Below, in pieces: positions 35,107 to 44,533 of a stretch of 64,000 nucleotides of DNA. Origin of the DNA: Herbiconiux flava (lineage in GTDB: Bacteria > Actinomycetota > Actinomycetes > Actinomycetales > Microbacteriaceae); assembly GCF_013409865.1 (NCBI RefSeq), contig NZ_JACCBM010000001.1:496001-560000 (forward strand), in the 5' to 3' direction. Position 1 is the stretch's first letter. Every line of letters starts with the position of its first letter. Below the pieces are notes generated by a model. That model worked only from the letters and a program-made list of their open reading frames with translations, searched no databases and was not told the DNA's origin. The translations under genes were made by a program, and so were the position numbers.

Positions 35107-36735
35107 GTGTCGACACCGACACCCGCACCCCCCATCGCGACCGGCGCCTCGACGACGTCGGCGAGCGCCCCACAGACCGCCCCGCCGGCTGCCCCTCCCG
35201 CCGCCCCTCCCGCCGACGCCCTCCTCGTCGCCACCGACCTGGTGAAGAGCTACGGCCCCGTCAAGGCCGTGCAGGGCGTCACCTTCCACTGCAACCCCGG
35301 CGAGGTGCTGGCCCTGGTCGGCGAGAACGGCGCGGGCAAGAGCACCGTGGCCAAGATGCTCGCCGGCGCGGTCACGCCCACCAGCGGCACCATCATCGTC
35401 GGCGGCGAGCCGCTCGCGTCGGGCAGCGTCAAGCAGTCCCGCCTCTCGGGCGTGCGCTGCGCCTTCCAGGAGCTGGCCCTCGTGCCCGACTGGACCGTGG
35501 CCGAGAACCTCTCCCTCCCCGACGGCGCTCCCCTGCGCGGCTTCTCGCAGAAGAAGTCGGTGGCGGCAGCATCCGCTCTGCTGAAGGCCTTCGACCTCCC
35601 CCACATCGACCCCCGCGCCGCCGTCGGCACCCTCTCGCTCGCCGACCGGCAGCTGGTGGAGATCGCCCGCGCCCTCGCCGGCAAGCCCCGCCTGCTCATC
35701 CTCGACGAAGCCTCCTCGGCCCTCACGCCGCCCGGCGTGCAGTGGCTGTTCACGCGCATCCGGGAGCTCACCGCCGCCGGCGGCAGCGTGATCTACGTCT
35801 CGCACCGCCTGGGCGAGATCGCCGAGATCGCCGACCGCGGCACCGTGCTGCGCGACGGCCAGGTGGCCGGCGAGTTCGTGCGCGGTGGCTGGACCGACGA
35901 CGAGCTCATCTCCCTCATGGCGGGCCGCGAGGCCGAGCGCTTCTTCCCCGACCCGCCAGAGCGAACCACGGATGCGGTGGCCCTGTCGGTCACCGAGCTC
36001 CGTTCCGATGGCCTCGACGGGGTGAGCCTTTCGCTCGGGGCAGGCGAGATCCTCGGCATCGGCGGCCTGCAGGGCCACGGTCAGGCCGAGCTGCTGCGCG
36101 CCCTGTTCGGGGCCGCTCCCGCGGTCGCCAAGGAGTGGACGATCGCCGGCCGCCGCATCAAGAGCACCACCCCGGTGCGCTCGGTGCGCCACGGCCTCGG
36201 CTACGTTCCCGAAGACCGCAAGCGCGAGGGCCTGGCCCTCGAGATGAGCGTCGGCGAGAACCTCCTCGCCCCCTGGCTGAAGGCCTACCAGCTCGGCGGG
36301 CGACCCCGCCTGGCGATGGAGCGAGGCTGGATCGACGGCATCCTGAGCGCTCTCTCGGTGCGCACCCGCGGCTCGAACGAGCTGGCCGGATCGCTCTCGG
36401 GCGGCAACCAGCAGAAGCTCGTGTTCGGTCGCTGGATGGATCGCTCGCGGACGGTCATTCTGCTGCACGACCCCACCCGCGGCATCGACGTGCGCGCCAA
36501 GCAGGAGCTCTACGGGGCGATCGTCGACCTCGCGAAGCAGGGTGTCGGCATCCTGTGGTTCTCCACCGAGGTGGAGGAGCTCGTGCACGTCTGCCACCGG
36601 GTGGTCGTGCTCTACCAGGGCAAGGTCGCCGACGAGCTCACCGGTGCGCGGCTGACGGCCGATGCGATCGTCGGCGCCGCGGTCGGCTCGACCGGCTCCA
36701 TCAGTCTCACCACCGACGAGGAGGACCTCCGATGA
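35107..36735 (+). CDS. Sugar ABC transporter ATP-binding protein (tandem domains)
   Basis: A 542-residue ribose/xylose-type ATPase with two ABC domains. The first has Walker A GENGAGKST and Walker B LLILDEASSAL. Its signature is degenerate (TLSLADRQLVEIA). The second lacks a true Walker A (GGLQGHGQAELL) but has signature LSGGNQQK, as in RbsA/XylG. About 35 Pro/Ala/Thr-rich residues precede the first domain. GTG at 35107 follows CTGGAGG. The stop overlaps the next permease gene by 4 bases. Confidence 0.93.
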   Translation: MSTPTPAPPIATGASTTSASAPQTAPPAAPPAAPPADALLVATDLVKSYGPVKAVQGVTFHCNPGEVLALVGENGAGKSTVAKMLAGAVTPTSGTIIVGGEPLASGSVKQSRLSGVRCAFQELALVPDWTVAENLSLPDGAPLRGFSQKKSVAAASALLKAFDLPHIDPRAAVGTLSLADRQLVEIARALAGKPRLLILDEASSALTPPGVQWLFTRIRELTAAGGSVIYVSHRLGEIAEIADRGTVLRDGQVAGEFVRGGWTDDELISLMAGREAERFFPDPPERTTDAVALSVTELRSDGLDGVSLSLGAGEILGIGGLQGHGQAELLRALFGAAPAVAKEWTIAGRRIKSTTPVRSVRHGLGYVPEDRKREGLALEMSVGENLLAPWLKAYQLGGRPRLAMERGWIDGILSALSVRTRGSNELAGSLSGGNQQKLVFGRWMDRSRTVILLHDPTRGIDVRAKQELYGAIVDLAKQGVGILWFSTEVEELVHVCHRVVVLYQGKVADELTGARLTADAIVGAAVGSTGSISLTTDEEDLR

Positions 36736-37790
36736 CCGCCATCTCCCCGCCGAGCACGCCGCGCACACCGTCCGCGACGTCGGCGTCATCCGCGCCGCCT
36801 CCGCCGCCGCGCCGTCGCGGCTGGAACAGCACCGGCATCACCCGCCTGCGCCGTGAGGGTGCCATCGCGCCGATCGCCGCGTTCGTGGTGTTCTTCGTGG
36901 TGTACGTCATCATCAACCCCGAGCTGCTCACGCGGTTCCAGCTGCAGACGGCCTCGAACCTCGTGGTGCCGCTCGCGCTGGTGGCGCTCGGGCAGCTCGT
37001 GGTGGTGCTGGTCGGCGGCATCGACATCTCCATCGGCGCCATCATGAGCCTCTGCAACGTGGTGTTCGCCACGCAGCTGCTCACCCTGCCGGTGCCCGTG
37101 GCGATCCTGCTCGCGGTGCTGGTGGGGCTCGGATGCGGCCTGTTCAACGGCTTCCTCGTCGCGTACGCCGGGTTGCCGGCCATCGCGGTGACGCTGGCGA
37201 GCGCGTTCATCTTCGGCTCGCTGGCCCGCGAGGTGCTCGACCGGCCGGGCGGCGGCGTCACGAAGGAGATCTACCTCGCCACGAGCGGAGAGCTGCTGCC
37301 CTTCGTGCCGGTGGCGCTGGTGTGGCTCGCGGTGATCGCCGTGGGGCTGTGGCTGCTGCTGCAGCGCACGGCACTCGGCCGGCACATCTACGGGGTGGGA
37401 TCGAACATGGAGAGCGTGCGCGCCGCCGGCATCAACGCCCGGCTCACCAAGCTGCTCGCCTTCGGGCTGGCCGGCGTGCTGACCTCGTTCGGCGCCATGA
37501 TGCTCGCCTCCTCGACCGTCACGGGCGACCCGCGCTCGGGCGACCCGTACCTCCTGTCGTCGATCGCCGCCGTGGCCCTCGCGGGCGCCGCCTTCACCGG
37601 TGGGCGCGGCAGCATCATCGGCACCATCCTGGCGGCCTGCACCCTGGGGCTCATCGGCAACCTGCTGTTCTTCGCCGGGGTCAATTCGTACTGGCAGTAC
37701 GTCATCAGCGCACTGATCATCGTGGCGGTCGTGGGGCTGCCCGTCGTGTGGCGCAAAGTCGCGTTCCGCGTGAAGGGAATCCGTTCATGA
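36732..37790 (+). CDS. Sugar ABC transporter permease (RbsC-like)
   Basis: A 352-residue inner membrane permease of the branched-chain amino acid/ribose type, with 8-10 helices. VVLVGGIDISIGAIMSLCNV is the conserved GGIDxSxG motif, and LASAFIFGSLAREVL and GVGSNMESVRAAGINARLTK follow. About 35 Pro/Ser-rich residues form a cytoplasmic N-terminal tail. It overlaps the ATPase and the second permease gene by 4 bases on each side. Confidence 0.93.
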   Translation: MTAISPPSTPRTPSATSASSAPPPPPRRRGWNSTGITRLRREGAIAPIAAFVVFFVVYVIINPELLTRFQLQTASNLVVPLALVALGQLVVVLVGGIDISIGAIMSLCNVVFATQLLTLPVPVAILLAVLVGLGCGLFNGFLVAYAGLPAIAVTLASAFIFGSLAREVLDRPGGGVTKEIYLATSGELLPFVPVALVWLAVIAVGLWLLLQRTALGRHIYGVGSNMESVRAAGINARLTKLLAFGLAGVLTSFGAMMLASSTVTGDPRSGDPYLLSSIAAVALAGAAFTGGRGSIIGTILAACTLGLIGNLLFFAGVNSYWQYVISALIIVAVVGLPVVWRKVAFRVKGIRS

Positions 37791-38827
37791 CCACCGTCGC
37801 TCCTCCCTCATCCCCGTCGCCGTCGGCCTCTCCGTCTCCGGATGCGGGCACGTCGACCACGGGCGCCGTCGGCAGGCCGTCGGTCGGTTCGATCCTGGGC
37901 CGGGTTCCCCGCGCCGTCTGGCCGCTCGTGGCGTTCCTGGTGCTGTTCGCGATCGGCGGGCTGATCCGGCCCAACCTGGTGACCGTGGAGTCGCTGATCG
38001 GCACGGCGACCTTCGCGATCATCCTGGCCATCGCCTCGTTCGGGCAGACGATCGCGGTCATCCAGGCGGGCATCGACCTCTCGGTGCCGAACACGATCGG
38101 CCTGTCGGCGCTGGCCTTCCTGGCGCTGGTCGGGCCGCTCGGCCCGCTCGGCGCCTTCGTGGCGGCACTGGCGGCGGGTGCGGTGATCGGATTCTTCAAC
38201 GGGGCGGTGATCGCCAAACTCGGGCTCACGCCGATCGTCACGACGATCGCGATGAACGGGTTGCTGTTCGGTGTGATCCTCTTGGCGTTCAACTTCTCGG
38301 AGCTGACCGTCACGCCCGACTTCGTGATCGCCATCACCTCGGCCAAGCTCTCCGTGCTCGGCATCTCCGTGCCCGCCGTGCTCCCGCTCGGCCTAGCCCT
38401 GATGGTGGTGCTGCAGCTGGTGCTCTCGTTCACCGGCTGGGGCCGCTCGCTGTTCGTGGTGGGAGCCGCGGCCGAGACCGCGCGACTGGCGGGGCTGCCG
38501 GTCGACCGCATCCGCATCACCGGCTACATGCTGAGCGGCGCCCTCGCGGCCTTCGCCGGCATCGTGATCGTGGGCTACTACCAGCAGGCCTCGGCCACGA
38601 TGGGCGCGAGCTACCTGCTCTCGTCGGTGGCGGCGGTCGTCGTCGGTGGCGCCTCGATCTTCGGCGGCCGCGGCTCGGTCGTCGGCACCGTGGGCGGGGC
38701 ACTCGTGCTGGCGCAGGTGGCGACGCTGGTCACCGTGCTGAACCTGGGCTCAAACATCCAGCAGCTCATCTACGGGGCGATCATCCTCGTGGTCATCTCG
38801 CTGTACGGGCGGCGCCGGGCCGCCTGA
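37787..38827 (+). CDS. Sugar ABC transporter permease (second, RbsC-like)
   Basis: A 346-residue paralogue of the preceding permease. AVIQAGIDLSVPNTIGLSAL is the equivalent of the GGIDxSxG loop, altered to AGIDLSVP, and VVGAAAETARLAGLPVDRIR is the loop expected to face the ATPase. A Ser/Pro-rich tail of ~40 residues precedes the first helix. Two different permeases suggest a heterodimeric channel. It is the last gene of the importer operon; no clear terminator follows. Confidence 0.93.
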   Translation: MTTVAPPSSPSPSASPSPDAGTSTTGAVGRPSVGSILGRVPRAVWPLVAFLVLFAIGGLIRPNLVTVESLIGTATFAIILAIASFGQTIAVIQAGIDLSVPNTIGLSALAFLALVGPLGPLGAFVAALAAGAVIGFFNGAVIAKLGLTPIVTTIAMNGLLFGVILLAFNFSELTVTPDFVIAITSAKLSVLGISVPAVLPLGLALMVVLQLVLSFTGWGRSLFVVGAAAETARLAGLPVDRIRITGYMLSGALAAFAGIVIVGYYQQASATMGASYLLSSVAAVVVGGASIFGGRGSVVGTVGGALVLAQVATLVTVLNLGSNIQQLIYGAIILVVISLYGRRRAA

Positions 38828-39326
38828 GCCGAGTGGCCGTGGAGCGCCTGGTGTTCGAGCGCTCCAGGGCAACCATCGGCGCTCCTCGCAGGGCCTGTGC
38901 CGCGGTCATCTGACCAGAAACGCAAGCCAGGACTTGCTCGGCGCCATCTGACAGGAATCATCAGTCTGGTGTCTAGTTAGCCACACCACTGGAAGTGACC
39001 GGCTGACGGCAGACGGCAGAAAGGCCTCTGATGTCACTGGGACCCTGACGAAGTTTTGGACTAGTAGGCAATGGGAAAAGGGCGACACCCGTTCGACGAT
39101 GGAATCACTGACTGATCTGGAACTCCTCGGGAGGGATCCAGCGGCCTGGGCGATGCCGCGCGCATGAGATCGATCTGCTGCAGATGCTCATTCTTCGGAA
39201 CACCTCAAACATCGACTTGGAGGTTGACCGACCCCAGCTCGGCAAACTTACGGGTCGCGATGGACTGTCGGCTCATTCAGGCCCTCGATTCGCCCGCCAG
39301 GTAAACGGCCGCCGAGATGGTGAAAC
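38828..39326. other. Non-coding, compositionally different spacer between the two islands
   Basis: About 500 bases with visibly more A+T than either neighbour and no frame with the local codon bias. Short frames (for example 39184-39405 plus strand) have no recognisable protein features. An inverted pair GGTGT/ACACC surrounds 38977-38996. Nothing definable as a gene, insertion sequence or RNA was seen. It may be a scar of insertion or deletion. Confidence 0.6.
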
Positions 39327-40367
39327 CTACTTTGCGGGACCACCTGGTTGGATGATTGCTTTGATGCATCGGCTGTCGGCAACGGCCGCTAGTGCATCTG
39401 CATAGTCCTCAAGCCCGAACCGGTGCGTGATCATGTCTGTGGTGTCGATCCGGCCGACCCGGAGCGCAGCAAGAGCTCGGTCGAACGAGAACTGCTGGGC
39501 GAACGATCCCTTCATGGTGAGTTCGCGGCGGAAGACCTCATACGGCAGGATCGGCAGCTCGGCGGTCTCCGACGTCATGCCGTAGACGAAGACCGTGCCG
39601 CCCGTGCGGGTGAGCTCGATGGCATGCGAGAGCACGGGCACGGCGCCGGTCGCGTCGATGACGACGTCGTAGCCGACCCCGCCGGTCCGGGCCAGGAGGT
39701 CGGCGGTCGAGTCGGCGCCCCGGGCGACCTGCACGACGCGGTCGGCCCCCTGGCGCGAGGCGAGGTCGAGCTTGGCGGCGGTGGGTGCCGCGACGGTCAC
39801 CCGTCCGGCGCCCGAGGCGCGCAGCAGCTGGGCCAGAAGCAACCCCGTCGGTCCGGCTCCGAACAGCAGCACGTCGGCGCCGGGCGTGAGCGCCAGCACG
39901 TCGAGGCCGTGCACGACACAGGCGGTGGGCTCGGCGAACACGGCGACCTCGGGATCGAGGTCGTTCACCACGAAGCACCGATCGGCCGAGGCCACCACGA
40001 ACTCCGCGAAGCCGCCGGGCGCGTTCACGCCCTGGGCGAGGAGGTGGCGGCAGAACGCGGGCCGCGCCCGTCGGCACTCGTCGCAGTGCCCGCAGGCCGC
40101 GGTGTTGTCGAACGTGACCCGGTCGCCGACCGAGAGCCCGAGCCCGCGTGCGTCGACCCCCGAGCCCAGCTCGACGATCTCGCCCACGATCTCGTGGCCC
40201 GGAATGAGCGGATAGGTGGGGCCGAACTCGCCGTCGTGCAGGTGCAGATCGGTGCCACACACCCCCGCGACGATCACGCGCAGCAGCACGTCGTGCTCAC
40301 CGGGAACGGGGGTGGGGATGTCGGCGAGCGCGAAGCTGCCGGGCGCGTCGTAGACGATGGCTTTCAT
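39327..40367 (-). CDS. Zinc-dependent MDR alcohol/polyol dehydrogenase
   Basis: A 346-residue medium-chain dehydrogenase. The catalytic zinc ligands are in GVCGTDLHLH and PGHEIVGE, and the structural zinc Cys set is CGHCDECRRARPAFC. The Rossmann motif is VLLFGAGPTGLLLAQLL. Relatives oxidise sorbitol, threonine or sugar alcohols. ATG at 40367 with GAAAGG upstream is chosen over an in-frame extension to 40466. It is the last gene of the minus-strand run SDR, FGGY kinase, PTE-like lactonase, MDR. Confidence 0.93.
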   Translation of the reverse strand: MKAIVYDAPGSFALADIPTPVPGEHDVLLRVIVAGVCGTDLHLHDGEFGPTYPLIPGHEIVGEIVELGSGVDARGLGLSVGDRVTFDNTAACGHCDECRRARPAFCRHLLAQGVNAPGGFAEFVVASADRCFVVNDLDPEVAVFAEPTACVVHGLDVLALTPGADVLLFGAGPTGLLLAQLLRASGAGRVTVAAPTAAKLDLASRQGADRVVQVARGADSTADLLARTGGVGYDVVIDATGAVPVLSHAIELTRTGGTVFVYGMTSETAELPILPYEVFRRELTMKGSFAQQFSFDRALAALRVGRIDTTDMITHRFGLEDYADALAAVADSRCIKAIIQPGGPAK

Positions 40368-40419
40368 CGGGGGCCTTTCCGGAAGGGGACGGGTCGGAGG
40401 GGCGAGTCGAAGGAACGAG

Positions 40420-41415
40420 TCAGGGGGCGCAAGCGAGGAGTGCCGGGAGCGCGAGCAGCCGAGCACCGTTGGCCCGGGTGACGCGGTCGTAGTCTTCCCG
40501 CGTCAGCCGCTCGCGGAGGCGGGGCAGGAAGCGCTTCGGCAGGTACTCCAGGCCGGGCATCCCGCCGTAGGCGACGTAGCGCGATCGCCGGGCGACGTCG
40601 CCGCCGACCAGCATCCGGGCGGCTCCGCCCCCGTCGACCACGCGCGAGAGGCAGTCGAGGATAGCCGAGTCCGGCGCCTCGCGGTGACGTGCCGGGCCGT
40701 CGTAGCCGAGGTACGCGCCGCGCGCGGCGAGCTCGAGGTGCAGCCCGGGATCGAGGTTGCGGTCGACGTGCGCGAGCACCACGCGATCGGCGGCGACCCC
40801 GAGGGTGTCGAGCCGGTCGAGCACCTCGTGCGTCGCCGAGCCGAAGTCGAGATGCACCATCACGGCGCATCCGGTGGTCGTGCTCGTGGCCGCAGCCGCC
40901 TCGAGGGCTCGGCTCTCGAAGGCACCGATCGACCAGTACCGGATGCCCGCCTTGACGACGCCCGCCCGCACGGGCGAACCGTCCGGCGCCGCGGCCGGCC
41001 TGCCGTCGGCGACCCGGAAGCCCGAGACCACGTCGGCGACGAACGTCTCGGCCAGCCGCTCGGCCGGCATCTCGAGCAGCGGATGCCCGGCCGGGTAGTG
41101 CCCCGAATGGTGCAGTCCGGTCGTGTGCACGACGGCGAGACCCGTCGACGCGCTGATGCGGGCCGTCGCCTCGACGTCGCGGCCGAGCCCGGTCGGGGTG
41201 GCGTCGACCATGGCCTGCATCCCGCCCGCTAGGAGCGAGGCGGCTTCGCGGCCCGAGAGCAGTTCATCGTCGAGCTCGTCGCCGGCGAGCAGCGGCGAGA
41301 TCTGGAAGAGGTGCTCGTGGTAGTCGAGGGTTCCGAGCGAGTCGGGCTCGACGTCGCCGAGCACGGTGCGCACGACGGAGCGGACGGGGGTGCCGCCGGA
41401 GGTGCCGGAGGTCAC
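40420..41415 (-). CDS. Phosphotriesterase-family hydrolase, probable sugar lactonase
   Basis: A 331-residue amidohydrolase-superfamily TIM barrel of the phosphotriesterase branch. All six binuclear-metal ligands can be placed: His33 and His35 (DYHEHLF), the carbamylated Lys155 (GVVKAGIRYW), His188 (VMVHLDF), His216 (LAHVDRN) and Asp273 (VGGDVARR). Members beside sugar kinases hydrolyse phosphorylated sugar lactones, and this one follows an FGGY kinase with a GTGA overlap. A sugar-lactone or sugar-phosphate-lactone substrate is therefore inferred, not shown. Confidence 0.85.
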   Translation of the reverse strand: MTSGTSGGTPVRSVVRTVLGDVEPDSLGTLDYHEHLFQISPLLAGDELDDELLSGREAASLLAGGMQAMVDATPTGLGRDVEATARISASTGLAVVHTTGLHHSGHYPAGHPLLEMPAERLAETFVADVVSGFRVADGRPAAAPDGSPVRAGVVKAGIRYWSIGAFESRALEAAAATSTTTGCAVMVHLDFGSATHEVLDRLDTLGVAADRVVLAHVDRNLDPGLHLELAARGAYLGYDGPARHREAPDSAILDCLSRVVDGGGAARMLVGGDVARRSRYVAYGGMPGLEYLPKRFLPRLRERLTREDYDRVTRANGARLLALPALLACAP

Positions 41416-42905
41416 CGAGCCAGTCCGTCGAACCACGGCTCGAGCCGCCGGTAGGCGTCGAGGAACGTCTCGTACCCGGCGCCGTAGCGGCGGTGGCGGC
41501 CGGGGTCGGGCTCTCGCCGCTCGGTGCGCCGGGAGAACGAGAGCGCGACGTCGAAGTCGCTGAAGATGCCCACCCCGACGCCCCCCACCACGGCGGCGCC
41601 GATCGCGTTGGCCTCGTCGACGAGGTCGCGCGCACTCACCGGCACACCCCACACGTCGGCGAAGATATCGAGCAGCAGACCCGAGTTGGCCGCGCCGCCG
41701 ATGGCATCGATCGACCCGATGGCCGTGCCGTTCTCGGCGAAGGCGCGGAGGCCCGTGTAGAGGTTGAACGCCACGCCCTCGAGCACGGCGCGGGTGAGGT
41801 TGCCGCGTCCGTGATGCATCAGGAGGCCGACGAACGCCGCCCGGGCGGACGGGTTCCAGTACGGCGAGCGCTCGCCGAGCAGGTGCGGCAGGAAGAAGAG
41901 CCCGTCTTCGGCGGCCCGCGACGTCGCCGCGCCGCCGAGCAGCTCCTCGTACCGGTCGTCCTGTCCGGGCGCGAGCAGCGAGGTCACCCACGACAGCGCG
42001 GCTCCGCCGGTCTGCATGGTGGCCGTCGGCACGAAACGGCCCGGGATGACGTGGTTGAAGGTCATCGACCGCATCGCGGGATCGTGCAGGGGTGCATCCG
42101 CGCTCACCGACACCCACGACGACGAGCCCAGGTAGGCGTACGCCCCGGACGACGCGTCGATGATGCCGGCACCCAGCGCCGCCGTCGGTCCGTCGCCGCC
42201 GCCGATCACCACGGGGGTGCCGGCCGCGAGCCCGGTCTCGCGAGCCGCCTCGGCGGTCACGGTGCCGATGACGGTGGACGACTCCACGATCTCGGGGAAG
42301 AGTGCCGGGTCGAGCTCGGCGGCCTCGATCAGCTCGGCCGACCACGACTTCGCATCCTGGTCGTAGGCGTTGGTGCTCGACGCGTCGGAGGGGTCGGTGA
42401 CCCGCACACCGGTGAGCCGGTAGGCGAGGTAGTCCTTCGCCTGCATGACGGTGTCGATCCGGGCGAAGGCGTCGGGCTCGGTGTCCCGCAGCCACATCAC
42501 CTTCGACAGCGAATAGGTGGGATTGAGGCGGTGGCCCGTGATGCGGTAGGCCCGCTCCATGCCGACGCGCTCGATCAGTGCGTCACACTGCACGCCTGAA
42601 CGGGTGTCGGCCCAGATGATCGCGGGGCGTACGACGTCGCCGGCGGCGTCGACCGGCACGACCCCCATCATCTGGCCCGAGAACGAGACGGCGTCGATGT
42701 CGGCACTCGTGATGCCGCCGCGCTCGAGCAGTTGACGGTTGGCCTCGGCCATGGCGTTCCACCAGTCGTGCGGATCCTGCTGGGCACGGCCGCCTGGTCC
42801 GAAGTCGGCGCCGTAGCCGACCGAGACCGCGGCGATGAGGCGGGCGTCGTTCGAGACGAGGGTGGCCTTGTTGCCGGTGGTGCCGAGGTCGTGCGAGATG
42901 ATCAT
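41412..42905 (-). CDS. FGGY-family carbohydrate kinase (xylulokinase-like)
   Basis: A 497-residue sugar kinase with two RNase H-like domains. The N-terminal ATP-binding motif is SHDLGTTGNKATL. SFSGQMMGVVPVD and IWADTRSGVQCD are substrate-side motifs resembling xylulokinases. VIGGGDGPTAALGAGI and AIGGAANSGLLLDIFADV are the C-terminal FGGY signatures. The true substrate is unknown; neighbours suggest a pentose, hexulose or sugar acid. ATG at 42905; the next gene upstream, the SDR, ends 40 bases away. Confidence 0.92.
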   Translation of the reverse strand: MIISHDLGTTGNKATLVSNDARLIAAVSVGYGADFGPGGRAQQDPHDWWNAMAEANRQLLERGGITSADIDAVSFSGQMMGVVPVDAAGDVVRPAIIWADTRSGVQCDALIERVGMERAYRITGHRLNPTYSLSKVMWLRDTEPDAFARIDTVMQAKDYLAYRLTGVRVTDPSDASSTNAYDQDAKSWSAELIEAAELDPALFPEIVESSTVIGTVTAEAARETGLAAGTPVVIGGGDGPTAALGAGIIDASSGAYAYLGSSSWVSVSADAPLHDPAMRSMTFNHVIPGRFVPTATMQTGGAALSWVTSLLAPGQDDRYEELLGGAATSRAAEDGLFFLPHLLGERSPYWNPSARAAFVGLLMHHGRGNLTRAVLEGVAFNLYTGLRAFAENGTAIGSIDAIGGAANSGLLLDIFADVWGVPVSARDLVDEANAIGAAVVGGVGVGIFSDFDVALSFSRRTERREPDPGRHRRYGAGYETFLDAYRRLEPWFDGLAR

Positions 42906-42945
42906 GGTCGTCGTCGTCCTTCGCGTCGAAAGGGGCTCGCGCGCG

Positions 42946-43680
42946 TCAGCGCAGCGAGTACCCGCCGTCCATGAGCAATTCGGCGCCCACGTAGTAGCTC
43001 GCGTCGTCGCTCAGCAGGAAGGCCACCGATCCGGCGACCTCCTCGGGAGTCGCGAACCGGTCGACGACGACGTCGCGCTTCCAGGTGTCGTGCATGTGGG
43101 CCTTGAGGTGGTTCAGCGGAGTGTCGACGTACCCGGGCGAGAGTGCGTTCACCCGCACGCCGGAGGGACCCCACTCGACCGCGAGCGATTTGGTGAGGGC
43201 GGTGACCGCCGCCTTCGAGGTGTTGTAGGCGCTCTGCTTCTGCGGGAAGTTCACCACCGCGTTGCCCGACATCGAAGCGATGTTCACGATCGCGCCGCCG
43301 CCTCTCGCCATCAATTCGCGGCCGAACGCCTGGCAGGTGAGGAAGACACCGCGGAGGTTGACCCCGATCACGGCGTCGAACTGCTCGATCGGCATGTCCA
43401 CCGCGGCCACGTCGTCCTCGACGATGCCGGCGCTGTTGACCAGGTCGACCGGGCGATCGTCGCCCGCGTACAGCGACGCCACCACCTCGGCGACGGATGC
43501 CGGTGAGCCGAGGTCGAGCTCCAGGCCCGACACGCCCTCCGGCAGACCCTCCAGGCCTTTGCGGTCGAGCGCGAAGACCTCGGCCCCCTCGGCGACCAGA
43601 CGGCGTGCGATGGCCTGGCCGATTCCGCCGGCGCCGCCCGTGATCGCCACGCGGCGATTGCTGAAACGAGTTGTATCCAC
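42946..43680 (-). CDS. Short-chain dehydrogenase/reductase (sugar or polyol)
   Basis: A 244-residue classical SDR. Cofactor motif TGGAGGIGQAIA, then NSAGIVEDDVAAVD, IVNIASMSGNAVVNFPQKQS and the active-site AYNTSKAAV. The NFPQKQSAYNTSKAAV style resembles mannitol, sorbitol and arabinitol dehydrogenases. GTG at 43680, with AGGA upstream, removes 80 N-terminal residues of a longer open frame that spans the intergenic control region. It is divergent from the cupin isomerase gene. Confidence 0.9.
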   Translation of the reverse strand: MDTTRFSNRRVAITGGAGGIGQAIARRLVAEGAEVFALDRKGLEGLPEGVSGLELDLGSPASVAEVVASLYAGDDRPVDLVNSAGIVEDDVAAVDMPIEQFDAVIGVNLRGVFLTCQAFGRELMARGGGAIVNIASMSGNAVVNFPQKQSAYNTSKAAVTALTKSLAVEWGPSGVRVNALSPGYVDTPLNHLKAHMHDTWKRDVVVDRFATPEEVAGSVAFLLSDDASYYVGAELLMDGGYSLR

Positions 43681-43788
43681 TGTGATTCCTAACTGACCGG
43701 GCACGACAGCCGGCGCCGGAACCTTGGGAGGGGGACGCCGTCGTGCATGTCGATTCTCCGTTGAGTCCGTGCACGCCGCGAGGTGCTG

Positions 43789-43803
43789 TCTAGTAAAACT
43801 ACA
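43789..43803. promoter_or_regulatory. Probable RpiR-regulon operator, SDR side
   Basis: TCTAGTAAAACTACA differs at one arm position from the palindrome TGTAGT-N3-ACTACA. It lies 109 bases upstream of the SDR start in the divergent promoter region. Confidence 0.6.
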
Positions 43804-43882
43804 ACAGACACCCCAGCATGTGCACCCTCGACCCTCTGAAAGGCCGTAATTCGCTCTTGCGGCAGCAAACTGGCACCATGCT

Positions 43883-43897
43883 TGTAGTATGACTACC
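43883..43897. promoter_or_regulatory. Probable RpiR-regulon operator, isomerase side
   Basis: TGTAGTATGACTACC differs at one position from TGTAGT-N3-ACTACA. It ends 21 bases before the cupin isomerase start and covers the plausible transcription start, as expected for a repressor site. Confidence 0.65.
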
Positions 43898-43918
43898 AAC
43901 TCTCGAGGAGGAGAACCC

Positions 43919-44533
43919 ATGACATCCGACGCCCCCGCTATCGATCGACCGACTCTGCTGGAGATCTCCGCCTCCGGCGGGTTCGAGGGGTCGACCCGTC
44001 ACTACGAGAAGGTGGTCGGCGACATGGCCGGCGTCTACCTCGACGAGAAGGCGTGGACGGCCGCGGTCGAAGCCGATGGTGAATCGGCGCTGGTGTACTC
44101 GGTGAACGAGCAGAAGTACCAGAACGGCCCCGGCGCCCTGATCGTGGGCACCAGCATCGTGCTCCCCGGCCGCTACGGCGACGAGTTCGCCGTCACCCGC
44201 GGCCACCTGCACGCGGTCTCCGATCGCGCCGAGCTCTACTACTGCCTGAGCGGGCGAGGGGTGATGCTGCTCGACACGGTCGACGGCGACACCGCAGCCA
44301 TCGAACTCACCCCGGGCAAGGCGGTCAACGTGCCGGGCCAGTGGATCCACCGGAGCGTGAACGTGGGCGACGAGCCCTTCGTGACACTGTTCTCCTACGC
44401 CGCCGACGCGGGTCAGGACTACGCGATCATCGCCGAGGCCGGCGGCATGAAGACGCTCGTTGTGGCTGACGGCGACGGCTGGACGACCGCTCCCAACCCG
44501 CGCCACCGCGGGTACCGCAAGGCCTCCGCATGA
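43919..44533 (+). CDS. Cupin-type glucose-6-phosphate isomerase
   Basis: A 204-residue single-domain cupin of the archaeal-type phosphoglucose isomerase family. The metal ligands His96 and His98 (TRGHLHAV), Glu105 and His144 (PGQWIHRS) have the same spacing as in the Pyrococcus enzyme. It may isomerise a sugar phosphate other than glucose-6-phosphate, since a housekeeping isomerase is expected elsewhere. ATG at 43919 is chosen because GAGGAGGAG precedes it; the in-frame ATG at 43889 lies inside the operator. First gene of a five-gene plus-strand operon. Confidence 0.88.
   Translation: MTSDAPAIDRPTLLEISASGGFEGSTRHYEKVVGDMAGVYLDEKAWTAAVEADGESALVYSVNEQKYQNGPGALIVGTSIVLPGRYGDEFAVTRGHLHAVSDRAELYYCLSGRGVMLLDTVDGDTAAIELTPGKAVNVPGQWIHRSVNVGDEPFVTLFSYAADAGQDYAIIAEAGGMKTLVVADGDGWTTAPNPRHRGYRKASA

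Noticed and set aside
39184..39405. 73-codon plus-strand frame in the inter-island spacer
   Set aside because: No ribosome site or domain, and it overlaps the 3' end of the MDR gene on the other strand.
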